Shown one piece after another: positions 8,906 to 17,843 of a stretch of 64,000 nt of DNA. The position numbers and the translations under genes are program-made. Origin of the DNA: Bacteroides sp. 51 (lineage in GTDB: Bacteria; Bacteroidota; Bacteroidia; Bacteroidales; Bacteroidaceae); NCBI RefSeq assembly GCF_010500965.1, contig NZ_QVMI01000015.1, positions 137,945 to 201,944 on the forward strand, written 5' to 3'. Under the pieces are notes generated by a model, which worked only from the letters and a program-made list of their open reading frames with translations, made no database searches and was not told the origin of the DNA. Position 1 is the stretch's first letter, and each line of letters opens with the position of its first letter.

Positions 8906-10399
8906 TTAATTTCTCTGATATACTTTCTTTAATTCTTCTATATTTAATTTTGCGGCTTCCAATCCATGGGCTGCTGCTGAGTTTAATAGTTTTTCTGCAT
9001 CTTCATAATTTCCTTTCAATAATGATAGTATTCCAGCTGTGTTTTTGTATTCAGGTGAATCTTTAGCGGTATCTATCTTGTTTAAATACTGTTCTGCCGC
9101 TTCCAGGTCGTTACGCTGTATGGCAGAGGTTGCTGCATTCAGGTTGGCAGTTTCGTCTGTAGGGAATACCTGCGCTGCGATCTCGAATACTTCAGTAAAT
9201 TCCTGAGAGTCTCGCGGGTAGCTATTAGCTACTAGGAACATTTCATATAAGCTCAAATTCTTTGGATTTGTTTTGATCACTTCTTTCGCTTCGTCCACAT
9301 CGAAACTCTTAACATTATATTCTACCTTACAAATGGCTACGCGGAGGCTGGGAAAAATGTGTTTCAGCATAAAGCGGTAAGGTATACCACCATTCAGTTT
9401 CATTAACTTCGCTTCTCTTCCGTCTTCAATAGATGTCTTATTGATAACTTCCAAAACTTCGTTCTTGTCTTCCATTTCCATGGTAGACAGTGCTTTAACC
9501 AGCCCCTCCCAGTTTTCTCCGCCAAATTTAATACGGTAGGCATTTAACGGGAATTCGTAACGAGTAGAGAGATAATCTCGTAAGGCCATGGCACGTCCTT
9601 CCGATAAACGCTTGTTGTGGGCTAATGAACCTTCGGGCGAGGCATAACCAATAATATCCAATCCTTTCACATTGATGCTAGGATCATTGTTCAGCTCGTC
9701 AATCATGGTACGTATCTTAGTCAACTCACGCGGATTATTCATATAATCCGGACGAATATCAGTCTTGTTTACTGCAAAATCAAGGAAAGCCTCGGCTTGA
9801 ATCTCTCTGCGCTTAATCTCTTCCAGTGTAGGTTGTATATATACCATATGTGGGGTAACAACATAGGGAATCGCCGGTTCTTTAGCTTCTGTAGTTACCT
9901 TGTCTACGAGCAATTCCGTATTCATAAGTTCTACTTTCCCACAACCACAATCATCGCGTTGTATATCCAGATGAGCGTTTTCCATCCATGGTTCGTATGG
10001 TATCATCTGATGATAGTGGATCGTATCTTTTTCTAATTTGTATGTCTTTTCTACAACGTATGGTGCCTGATAAGCAGCTTTTTCTTTTTTGCTCATTAAA
10101 CTTAGTGTACGTTCATAAGCATAATACTCACTACGCCCTTTATAGGATACCATTGGTAGGGTATGGAGAGCCTCGGTTGAAACCAACCGGGGTATCAGGT
10201 CGAGTCCTTGTGCTGATTTTATCTTTATTTTATCGGCCACAAAGTCAATATCAATATATAGGAATTCACCCCGTTGCTCTAATCGTACAGGTATAATAGA
10301 TACTCCTCCATCGGTACGGTCTTGTGCGTTAACAGAAGGTATATTTGCCCCTATGTAAAGGGTCAGGATGGTTATAAATAGTTTATATTTCTTCATCAC
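8906..10399 (-). CDS. DUF3868 protein with OmpA-like domain and TPR tail
   Basis: A 497-residue secreted protein with a signal peptide ending near NVNAQ (residue 26). Residues about 30-170 match the DUF3868 N-terminal region. Residues about 205-300 hold an OmpA-like module with GYASPEG followed by NKRLSEGRAMALRDYL, the pattern used for peptidoglycan contact, although the lead motif differs from classical OmpA. The last ~110 residues look like tetratricopeptide helices (AAEQYLNKIDTAKD, EDAEKLLNSAAAHGLE). Genes of this type accompany type V pilus loci in Bacteroidales. It probably forms a periplasmic support linking the pilus export complex to the cell wall (inference). It is followed 37 bases later by the shaft subunit gene, and preceded by DUF3575. 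Confidence 0.82.
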   Translation of the reverse strand: MMKKYKLFITILTLYIGANIPSVNAQDRTDGGVSIIPVRLEQRGEFLYIDIDFVADKIKIKSAQGLDLIPRLVSTEALHTLPMVSYKGRSEYYAYERTLSLMSKKEKAAYQAPYVVEKTYKLEKDTIHYHQMIPYEPWMENAHLDIQRDDCGCGKVELMNTELLVDKVTTEAKEPAIPYVVTPHMVYIQPTLEEIKRREIQAEAFLDFAVNKTDIRPDYMNNPRELTKIRTMIDELNNDPSINVKGLDIIGYASPEGSLAHNKRLSEGRAMALRDYLSTRYEFPLNAYRIKFGGENWEGLVKALSTMEMEDKNEVLEVINKTSIEDGREAKLMKLNGGIPYRFMLKHIFPSLRVAICKVEYNVKSFDVDEAKEVIKTNPKNLSLYEMFLVANSYPRDSQEFTEVFEIAAQVFPTDETANLNAATSAIQRNDLEAAEQYLNKIDTAKDSPEYKNTAGILSLLKGNYEDAEKLLNSAAAHGLEAAKLNIEELKKVYQRN

Positions 10400-10407
10400 T
10401 ATTGCTT

Positions 10408-10980
10408 TTATTTAATTACGTAAATCAATGAAATAGCAGCTTTGGTAGGTCCAAAGTAGTTTTTGCTATCTTCTTTTAATTTAGTGCCACACTCTCCGCA
10501 TGGATATTTATCGTATACAATATGGGCATAGCCCACTCCTACGGTAGCTTCGATGCTCCAACGTTTTTTTAATATCCAGGAATGTCCGATGGAAAGACCT
10601 CCCCCATAAAGATGTCCCTGATAGCGGGAGTTTTGCATGTTGTCACTAATAAACGACCAATCCGGCCAGTTGCCTACGTTAAAATCGGCGTAATGTCCAT
10701 GCAAACCGACGAAGGTGCGACGAAACTTCTCGCAGAACCAATAGCGCACTTCAGGCTGAACACCCCAATGTTTTAAGCGTGCGTTATCGCTAAGCTTCCA
10801 GGGGTTGTAGTTGACGGGAATATCCAGTGTCCATTTACGGGCTAAACCGACTTCTACTCCCAGGTTCATGGTTGTGGTGGCGTCGTAAAGCAGGTTGCTT
10901 TTGACGGCAACGCTTTGAGCATGGGCTCCGGAAATCAGAATCCCGAGCATGAGCGACATGAGTATGAGTGCTTTTTTCAT
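10408..10980 (-). CDS. DUF3575 outer-membrane beta-barrel protein
   Basis: A 190-residue protein with a signal peptide ending at AHAQ. The conserved DUF3575 opening follows (VAVKSNLLYDATTTMNLGVEVGLARKW), and the rest alternates hydrophobic and polar residues as in a small beta-barrel, with a paired-Cys loop (YPCGECG) and the family ending YFGPTKAAISLIYVIK. It lies nine bases upstream of the DUF3868/OmpA gene. Operon B carries the same barrel fused to an OmpA-like domain, which supports the two proteins acting together as an outer-membrane unit for pilus assembly or anchoring. The exact function is unknown. Confidence 0.83.
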   Translation of the reverse strand: MKKALILMSLMLGILISGAHAQSVAVKSNLLYDATTTMNLGVEVGLARKWTLDIPVNYNPWKLSDNARLKHWGVQPEVRYWFCEKFRRTFVGLHGHYADFNVGNWPDWSFISDNMQNSRYQGHLYGGGLSIGHSWILKKRWSIEATVGVGYAHIVYDKYPCGECGTKLKEDSKNYFGPTKAAISLIYVIK

Positions 10981-11005
10981 TTATTTACTATCATTATTTA
11001 ATTCA

Positions 11006-12715
11006 TTAATTTACAATATCTACTTTTATACGGCGACTAGCATTTTCTCCCATTCCTCCGGAAGTTCCTGGATTTTTGATGGTAGAGAGGTAGAATGTAC
11101 CTGTACCACTACCTGAAGCAGTGCGTTCAATTTTTATAACTCCGTCGTCGACGATGATATTATCTGTATCAGTACGTTCCGGATTTGTTACAGGGAAAGG
11201 CCAATAGGAAGGGTGAAGTTTGATCCAGCTTGTACTGCTGGGATCTACTATTCCCGATACACAATAGACATTAAAGTCGCCTGTGGTATTGGTTGTTTTT
11301 ACGTTGTTTGGGCTGGCAGTTGCCCATGTACCTTTCTTTTCTATCTTTATAATCTTTTTTATGTTTCCATATTTTATTGTAATCTCGCCTGTTTGAAAGG
11401 CCGATGTTATATTAATTTTCACATCTACCGATTGTAGTGAGCTTGAGGCGGTAATAGTTGTCGGTGTAACTGTTATTCCGGAAGTAGCAGTCAGTGTTCC
11501 TGTGATTGTTCCTCCTCCTTTATCTTCTGTAATCAGTGTAAGCGCGGTTAGACCATTTAAAGCTGTAGATGGGCCATAAATCATATAGTGCGAATTACTT
11601 ACCGATAAATAGTACTCGTCAAATGCAATGGTTTCAAAAGCATTTGTATCTGTCACCGTAAGGGTGGTATGAACCTCTGTATTATTAAATACCGAGGCAG
11701 CAATGGCTTGTTGTGGTGTATCATGACCTATACCACTTACCATAGTAATGGTGAACAGGTAATTATTGTTTCGCATAATATTAATAGGCGTGCGGCCACT
11801 GTTTACTAAAGCCATTTTATAATAATAACTCTGTCCTTGATATATTCCTTTAATTATAATGTATGTATTATTACCGGTCCCCGATTCGAATAGGTAAACC
11901 GGATTGGCCAATGTTGTATTTGAAGAAGCGGCAGCAATCTCCCCTGAATAGTTAATGTCTTTTCTGTATTCAGCCAACCCTCCGTTTACTGTGGGAGGAG
12001 TAGTGATAGATAAATTATGCAACGTTCCACGCATTGGAGCATTAAAGACAGCAGTGATTCCTTCTAATATAAAATTAGTCGCTTTATTTTCTACAATGAC
12101 TTTAGCTACTATCCGTTTCAACTCCAATGGATCAGATCCTGTTCCGATGGTTGTATTTGCCTGAATGTTTGGTACATCATATATGTAACTCATCGGTATA
12201 GTTTTGTTAGGTGTAAAAGGTATGTCAGTTTCCGGGTTATTCAAAGGGTTGGTATATAATACGTTACATGCATTTTCTATAGTTTCGCCATTCAATGCCT
12301 CATTCAGGTTAGCCTCTGTGAAATCATATTCTTTGAAAAGAGTAACCCCATCATATTTATAGAATTTCACTTGCGGATTTGCCAATATCAGCAATTTACA
12401 TGCATCTGTTTGTTTTTTTAATATAGCATATGTCTTACTCGTTTTACGATAGGATTTCACGGCTTCTTCGAATATAAAACTACCGCTGTTTTCTTTGAAT
12501 ACCAGAATGTAAGGTTCGGTATCTACTGTTGTCTCATTAGCAAGACCTGCACGATTCAGGGGGCGGTCGTAGTTCCGTAACCGGGTAAAAAGTTCCAGCA
12601 TCACTCGATCACTTACTTCAACCGGATCATCGAAATATTCGCGGATACAAGAGGTGAAGGACAACAGGATTGTTGCCAATAGCAGGAAGTTATATGTAAA
12701 TAGATATCTTCTCAT
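11006..12715 (-). CDS. Fimbrillin-like accessory or tip-region lipoprotein
   Basis: A 569-residue lipoprotein (signal ending FTSC, Cys23). The N-terminal half resembles FimA/Mfa1-type domains: an early VMLELFTRLRNYDRPLNRAG segment with possible protease sites, then TEPYILVFKENSG and LLILANPQ, the strand order seen in fimbrillins. Residues about 350-470 look like an immunoglobulin or BACON-like beta-sandwich (SVDVKINITSAFQTGEITIKYG), and the last 90 residues are beta-rich with a final RRIKVDIVN. Its start codon follows directly on the stop codon of the large tip gene, so the two are translationally coupled. It is most likely a minor pilus subunit between tip and shaft; no specific FimC/FimD assignment is justified by eye. 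Confidence 0.7.
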   Translation of the reverse strand: MRRYLFTYNFLLLATILLSFTSCIREYFDDPVEVSDRVMLELFTRLRNYDRPLNRAGLANETTVDTEPYILVFKENSGSFIFEEAVKSYRKTSKTYAILKKQTDACKLLILANPQVKFYKYDGVTLFKEYDFTEANLNEALNGETIENACNVLYTNPLNNPETDIPFTPNKTIPMSYIYDVPNIQANTTIGTGSDPLELKRIVAKVIVENKATNFILEGITAVFNAPMRGTLHNLSITTPPTVNGGLAEYRKDINYSGEIAAASSNTTLANPVYLFESGTGNNTYIIIKGIYQGQSYYYKMALVNSGRTPINIMRNNNYLFTITMVSGIGHDTPQQAIAASVFNNTEVHTTLTVTDTNAFETIAFDEYYLSVSNSHYMIYGPSTALNGLTALTLITEDKGGGTITGTLTATSGITVTPTTITASSSLQSVDVKINITSAFQTGEITIKYGNIKKIIKIEKKGTWATASPNNVKTTNTTGDFNVYCVSGIVDPSSTSWIKLHPSYWPFPVTNPERTDTDNIIVDDGVIKIERTASGSGTGTFYLSTIKNPGTSGGMGENASRRIKVDIVN

Positions 12716-15700
12716 TTATTCATCTTTTACACAACGGATGGATTGCCCGAAACCAGTGTAGGAGCTAATCATTTGGTGTGTATTATAACTTGACTCAAGT
12801 GCCCAGGCGGCATAACGGATGGTTCTGTTAAAGGCATCTCCTTTATCATCGGTACCTATAAACTCATTTCCAACATATTGTGGGCCTGCACTGGCCGACC
12901 AATAATATCCGGTAGTGCCATTGCTTTGTACTTTCTTTGAATCATTATTTATACGCCCTGCCGAAGGGAGGAATATGGAAGCATTTGTTGCGTCGTTGCA
13001 ATAGAGTACTCCCTGATGAGCAACCTGTCCATTCCCATAAGGTTCAGCAGATACTGTATAAGATGCTCCTGATGTAGCATTAATTCTCCTCTCAAGTGGT
13101 CTTCTGTCAAAAAAACCATCGGCATACAAAGCGAACTTCGTTCCTTTCAGTTGTTTGCGGGCATTTCCATCTGCATATGGATAGGTACCTTTTTGAGGCA
13201 GAATATAATCAGGCCAAAGCTCATGGTAGTTTGAATTTGAAGCCACATTACCAGCAAATGGAACATAAAACAATGAGACTCTGAGCTCTGATTGTGCAAT
13301 CTGCTGTCCATAATCTACAGTGGTAATACCCGGATGTATATATTCTCCGTTGAAAGCAACCCCGTCTGTAGGTCCGTCTGTAGGACGCCGATATCCTGTA
13401 GGGCAAACCTCAAATTCATCGCTATATTTTGCTAGTCCCGGTTTATTTACATTTGGATTTGATTCGTACACTAAATCGCCTCCATCCCATAATGCCGGAA
13501 ATGTATTATAAGCAGCTGTATTATCAAAAAGCGCATCACGGGTACCGTCAAAACCAACTGAAGGACTGTATGCCCTGCGAAAGAAATCGCCTTTTGCATC
13601 TTTTTCATCAATATTCATTGCCCATTGAAATAATGCACCAGCCTGAGTTGGATAATCAACGAAGCGTGCCCCCTTAACATCGGTTTCTTGCCAATAGGGC
13701 CATGCCCCGTTGTATATTTTTTCTGTAGTTAGATTAAAGGGCGAGAATTTAGCGGCTGCTTTTCGCTCTTGTCCTCCTAGAGGCCGATACTTTGCCTCAA
13801 TAGTTAAATCGCCGGTTTCGTTCCAACCGTACTTTGGTTGTTCCGGGATGATGTCTTCTTCCCTATATATATAATCCGCAGCTTCGCCTTGTCGCACATA
13901 TATTTTAGCTACTATGTCCCAAGTGGATCCTCCTTTAGTTCTTAGTTCTACATATCCATATTTGGGTTCAGATTCTTCATTAGCAACAAAATTAGCATCC
14001 TCTTTAATGCCAATCCGGAAGTAAATACGTCCCTTAAGTCCGGAGATAGAATATCCATTTTCTTTATATGGATTGGGAGTGACAGGATATTTTTCCGGGT
14101 CACCTGGCGAAGCCGTTCCTACGGTAGGATCGAAACTCGGTGTTGCGCTAACTATCAACCAATTACGATAAGCCGCAGGAACGGTTACCGACCAAGTATA
14201 ATCAAGTTGTCGTTGTCCGGTTATAATACGTTCTCCTTTCTGGTTGTGTCTATAGAATGCACCGGAATAGTAGGCGTGTGTATTACCTGGCGGATAGAAA
14301 GGTATTAACAGCCCGCTTTGGTTAATTGTTACGTTTATTGTTTTTTGCAGTTTTGAGTTTCCATCTTCATCCTCGGCCGATAGGGTTAATGTATAGGTGC
14401 CACTTAGCACGTTTTTTTCTGTTACAGCTCCATTTACATTGTCTCCAGTTTTGGTTGTCCCATCTAATAATAAATCCATGTATCCTGCCCCAGTAGCCGG
14501 ATCATAATAAAAACGGTAAGGGTCAGGGTTGTTTGCATCTATGGCTAAGCAATTAAATATTTGGTTGGTTGGGAAAGTTGTACCATCTCCTTTCTTTACT
14601 GTTCCATCTACCTTGACTTTTGGCATATTCGAATAGAATGAGATTCTTACCCCATTTAAATTGGTAATGCTTGCCTCCGTTTGTGATACATTCAAGACGC
14701 GGCTACCGGCTATTTGCCAGTTATTTAACACGTTCGTCCAATCTTTCGCAACAATATTTACCTCCAGTGGTTTCTTGACTGTACCATTGAAATCTAACCA
14801 CGTGTTGTAGGGCAGATTGTAATTGTCGTCCATTATTTTTAATTCGCAAGAGGGGCTGTATTTGTCATCGGGAAGGTTAACTGTCAGTTTCGTAGCTTTA
14901 AGAGCATTTGTCTCCTGAGGAAGGTGATTGGCTGGTATTACAATGCGATCTAATGTCCTTTCCCATTCCATGCCAGAAGCGGATGTTGTACTAAATGCAG
15001 TAGCTGCATACGTACGTTCGATGTCGTTTGTTATTGTTCCGCCATAATTTACCTGGAATAATGGAACTTTATCGGGCATATTCGATAGGGTAATTCCTTT
15101 AAAGTCATCGCCCATGTTAAACCCGGATTGTAATGTAACATTCAGGCGCACGGCCAAACGGTCTAGTCGCAATATCAATGTTTCTGTCTCGGCATTAGCC
15201 GGATAAAGTCCTTCGGTCGCATTTGCAGTTCTTGTTTTTCCGTTTATATCGGTTAAAGTGCCGTTTGCCAGTTTTGCTTTTCCGCCCGACAATATTTTTA
15301 CTCCCTCTATCACCTGTATCATAGGAATTAATTTATCGGATGTAAAAGCTGATTCGGGATAGGCAATTTGTTTTAAGGTGTTTAATGAAGTGATTCCGTT
15401 TAATGTGGTTTCAAATCCGTCTGGCTCGTTGGCTAAAAATACCATGGTGTATTCAGCGTCAAGTGCCACGGGATGCCGAACGACATCCAGATATGTATTT
15501 ATAATGTCATATTTTTGGTTTCCAATTGTTGGGTCGGCTATGATGTTACCATTGTTTTTGTCGAACACCAGTATACGTAATGTACGGACAATTTTGTCTG
15601 GTGCTCCCTCCTGGTTCTCACCTACATATGCACGCGAATGGACTCCTTCCTCATTTATCTTTAAGTTAAGATATCCATTGCTGACAGACAGCTCAGTGAC

Positions 15701-15841
15701 CTCATCTTTGCAAGAGGAGAAAAGATGTATTGCTCCGAATAAGATAAGTATCGAAAACTTATATAGTGTATTATATAGTTCTCTTTTATCTGACCATTTT
15801 GGATGCAATATTTCTTTTAAAACAAGTGTATCTTTAAGCAT
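12716..15841 (-). CDS. Large fimbrial tip adhesin-like lipoprotein with C-terminal FISUMP-type domain
   Basis: First gene of operon A, 1041 residues. The lipobox is FSSC at Cys44, preceded by an unusually long hydrophilic N-terminus of about 26 residues; no later ATG gives a shorter signal. Residues 50-370 resemble a fimbrillin N-terminal region (LNLKINEEGVHSRAYVG, RTLRILVFDKNNG). The middle contains Ig/BACON-like sandwiches. The last ~230 residues match the Fibrobacter succinogenes major paralogous (FISUMP) type: EVCPTGYRRPTDG, ASIFLPSAGR, GYYWSASA and QSIRCVKDE. Such multi-domain proteins lead type V pilus operons and form the distal adhesin. The ligand is unknown. Confidence 0.8.
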   Translation of the reverse strand: MLKDTLVLKEILHPKWSDKRELYNTLYKFSILILFGAIHLFSSCKDEVTELSVSNGYLNLKINEEGVHSRAYVGENQEGAPDKIVRTLRILVFDKNNGNIIADPTIGNQKYDIINTYLDVVRHPVALDAEYTMVFLANEPDGFETTLNGITSLNTLKQIAYPESAFTSDKLIPMIQVIEGVKILSGGKAKLANGTLTDINGKTRTANATEGLYPANAETETLILRLDRLAVRLNVTLQSGFNMGDDFKGITLSNMPDKVPLFQVNYGGTITNDIERTYAATAFSTTSASGMEWERTLDRIVIPANHLPQETNALKATKLTVNLPDDKYSPSCELKIMDDNYNLPYNTWLDFNGTVKKPLEVNIVAKDWTNVLNNWQIAGSRVLNVSQTEASITNLNGVRISFYSNMPKVKVDGTVKKGDGTTFPTNQIFNCLAIDANNPDPYRFYYDPATGAGYMDLLLDGTTKTGDNVNGAVTEKNVLSGTYTLTLSAEDEDGNSKLQKTINVTINQSGLLIPFYPPGNTHAYYSGAFYRHNQKGERIITGQRQLDYTWSVTVPAAYRNWLIVSATPSFDPTVGTASPGDPEKYPVTPNPYKENGYSISGLKGRIYFRIGIKEDANFVANEESEPKYGYVELRTKGGSTWDIVAKIYVRQGEAADYIYREEDIIPEQPKYGWNETGDLTIEAKYRPLGGQERKAAAKFSPFNLTTEKIYNGAWPYWQETDVKGARFVDYPTQAGALFQWAMNIDEKDAKGDFFRRAYSPSVGFDGTRDALFDNTAAYNTFPALWDGGDLVYESNPNVNKPGLAKYSDEFEVCPTGYRRPTDGPTDGVAFNGEYIHPGITTVDYGQQIAQSELRVSLFYVPFAGNVASNSNYHELWPDYILPQKGTYPYADGNARKQLKGTKFALYADGFFDRRPLERRINATSGASYTVSAEPYGNGQVAHQGVLYCNDATNASIFLPSAGRINNDSKKVQSNGTTGYYWSASAGPQYVGNEFIGTDDKGDAFNRTIRYAAWALESSYNTHQMISSYTGFGQSIRCVKDE

Positions 15842-16065
15842 TCTGTTGCATCTTTTTTACGCCTTATAGAAAATGTAGATACGCCTGAATAGTAATAGAT
15901 GGGGAAACCAAGGGCGTGCTGAAATAAATGCCGATAGAGGCTATAAATTTCTCAATTTAAAGCCTACATAAAATTCAGATCAATCTTTGCCCTCAGAATT
16001 GAAAGGCATAACTTGTTGAACAATAAATAATCTGTAATAATAAATGATTAGATTACTTTTGTTTT

Positions 16066-16137
16066 ACTACTAAGTTGTTCTCGTTTCTACTACTAAGCTA
16101 TCTTCGTTTTTACTATAAGTTGTTTCCGTTGACTAAA
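16066..16137 (-). promoter_or_regulatory. Direct-repeat element in the leader of fimbrial operon A
   Basis: Three copies of a motif close to TAAGTTGTTTCCG start at 16071, 16094 and 16116 (periods 23 and 22). The copy farthest from the gene continues into TTGACTAAA. The last 26 bases (16112-16137) differ at only one position from 22501-22526 in front of operon B. The spacing of about two helical turns suits tandem binding by a regulator. Function is inferred from position and conservation only. Confidence 0.6.
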
Positions 16138-16174
16138 CTTATTATCTAATTGCCATAATAGGTAAATAGGACAA

Positions 16175-16182
16175 CAAAGATA
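16175..16182 (-). promoter_or_regulatory. Candidate -7 box, fimbrial operon A
   Basis: On the minus strand this reads TATCTTTG, matching TAnnTTTG. It lies about 38 bases upstream of the direct-repeat element and would give a leader of roughly 330 bases before the tip gene. No good -33 TTG at the normal spacing was seen. Confidence 0.4.
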
Positions 16183-16456
16183 GGGTTTTGTTTGTGGTTT
16201 ATGTTATTTTGTTATTTAAAAAGTCCTAAATGTCGATAAAGTATATCTATAAGTCGATAGAATTTATCTATCACTATAGAAAAATGATCATAATTATAAG
16301 ATGTGTACTTTATGGGGCAAGCGGGAAATTGGTTATTAAATTAATAGGGTTGTTAATTAAAAGTGGATGTTTTGTAGGGTTATGATATAAATGTAATTCT
16401 AAAAACTGCTATGCAATTCCCTCGTTACCATGCTTCAGACATTACACTAAATTTTT

Positions 16457-16553
16457 GAAAGTTTCTGGCTGCTTCAAAGAAAGTTTCATTTGGCTAAAGA
16501 GAAAGTTTCTCTTTCAGTATGAGAAAGTTTCTCAAGGTAAACGAGAAAGTTTC
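16457..16553. repeat. GAAAGTTTC array, five copies at exact 22-bp spacing
   Basis: The 9-bp palindrome GAAAGTTTC starts at 16457, 16479, 16501, 16523 and 16545, each exactly 22 bases apart; the later copies are extended to GAGAAAGTTTCTC. A decayed sixth unit follows around 16567. The intervening sequences differ. It lies downstream of operon B and far upstream of operon A. Confidence 0.85.
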
Positions 16554-16791
16554 TCAAAACGGATAAGGTTACTTTCTCATGTCGTGACCTGAGTTGAGTT
16601 GGCTCCTTTCGTGTGACTTGTGACACTAGAATGTAACTTCTGTGCAATACACTGATTCAAGAAGTGCACTATCCATCGGCCTTTGGGAGGGGTGTGTGAG
16701 ATGTGGCGGCATTTGAGGGTAAAAACGTTATGGGGGAGCTAAAGTACGAAGAACTTTCCGGGGAACTCCGTTGGCTCGAGAGAGGGGGAGT

Positions 16792-17754
16792 TTAATTTAA
16801 GTTTAGATAGAGAGTGTATTTCCTTCCCATCTCGAAAATGAAATCATCGGCAAGTGTGAATTCGGTTGTTTTGTCGGTGGAGCTTCCCACTACGTTGTAG
16901 GTTATGATGATTTTGAAGCTGTTGGCTGGAGTCACTATGTCTTTTTTCGGTTCTTGCGGAAGTACGATCATATCGCCAATTTCAATGTAAGTTTCATCTT
17001 CCGGCGTGTCGATTGGGTATTTCTGGTAAACGGTATATGTTTTTGTTGACTCTGGCAGTACGCTCCATGCCCAGTTCGATGTTTTTCCGGTAATGGTTTC
17101 TTCGCCGGCTGTTCCCACAAGGATTCCTTGACTGTGTAGGTTGACGAGTTTGATTTCTTTGACGCGGAATGTTGCTGTAACCTTGCCATCATTATCATAT
17201 TCGTTGCCACGTACCATGAATTTTGCGGCAGACAGTACATGTTTGAAGTTGAGTCGGGTAGGGTTCGACTTGCTGTCGAGGTTGGTGGCTACCATAAAGT
17301 CTTCCTGACGTTGGTAGTCTGTATTTACTTCGTAGTTGATGGTAACCTTATTGTCGGTATTGTTGATTTGGAACGATTCCGTATTCATACCCGACGATGT
17401 TGCGGGAGAGTAAGCAAAGAAACTGACTGTTCCATATCCCGGCCAATATTTTGTGGGCGAGTATACCCAGCCGTCACCTTGTTTCTCTACAAGCTGGTTG
17501 TCCATAAATGAGGCATAGTTGTTTACGCCGCCTTTGTTCCAAATGGCCGATACGCGGAAGTACTGCATATTGTCCGCAGTGGTTTCGGAAGCACGCATAT
17601 CGGGAGTCGTTGAACAGCTAAAGGTAATAGCCTCTCCGTTTGTACCGTTGCCTATGTCGGTATCTTCAGCAGAACACCCGGCAAAAAACAAAACGACTAA
17701 GAGGAACAAAACTGCTCCACAAATATTTATTCTGTATTGGCTGATTGTTTGCAT
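16792..17754 (-). CDS. Fimbrillin family lipoprotein
   Basis: The start at 17754 is chosen because it places a standard lipoprotein signal (MQTISQYRINICG, then a hydrophobic core) ending at FAGC (Cys27); an ATG 16 codons upstream is less likely. The 320-residue product matches the Bacteroidetes fimbrillin-like family: an early FSCSTTPDMRASE (candidate Arg cleavage site), YFRVSAIWNKGG, SPTKYWPGYGTVSFFAYSP, YQRQEDFMVATN, LNFKHVLSAAKFMV and a C-terminal FEMGRKYTLYLNLN. It is the last gene of operon B, 89 bases after the LRR fimbrillin with which it shares these blocks. It is probably a pilus subunit. Confidence 0.85.
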   Translation of the reverse strand: MQTISQYRINICGAVLFLLVVLFFAGCSAEDTDIGNGTNGEAITFSCSTTPDMRASETTADNMQYFRVSAIWNKGGVNNYASFMDNQLVEKQGDGWVYSPTKYWPGYGTVSFFAYSPATSSGMNTESFQINNTDNKVTINYEVNTDYQRQEDFMVATNLDSKSNPTRLNFKHVLSAAKFMVRGNEYDNDGKVTATFRVKEIKLVNLHSQGILVGTAGEETITGKTSNWAWSVLPESTKTYTVYQKYPIDTPEDETYIEIGDMIVLPQEPKKDIVTPANSFKIIITYNVVGSSTDKTTEFTLADDFIFEMGRKYTLYLNLN

Positions 17755-17843
17755 CTTGATTTCTGTTATGTGGCTTTTAATAGGAGTAAACGGAAGGGGC
17801 ATCTGCCCCTTCCGGATTATATTAGTGTGCTGATGGGTGCAGA

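Larger units (their letters stand above)
15842..16791. other. 950-base gap between the two fimbrial operons
   Basis: No convincing gene. It holds, from left to right, the leader of operon A (15842-16065, nothing recognised), a three-copy direct-repeat element (16066-16137), a candidate -7 box (16175-16182, minus strand), about 270 AT-rich bases with no clear signal, a five-copy GAAAGTTTC array (16457-16553), and about 190 bases before the stop of the last gene of operon B without an obvious intrinsic terminator. Confidence 0.6.

Noticed and set aside
16066-16182. Invertible (phase-variable) promoter for fimbrial operon A
   Set aside because: No inverted copy of the element was found in the same gap by eye, and no recombinase gene is nearby; long-read data could reopen the question.
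16457-16553. CRISPR array
   Set aside because: Repeat motif is 9-13 bases with 9-13 base intervals, far below CRISPR dimensions, and no cas genes are in the window.
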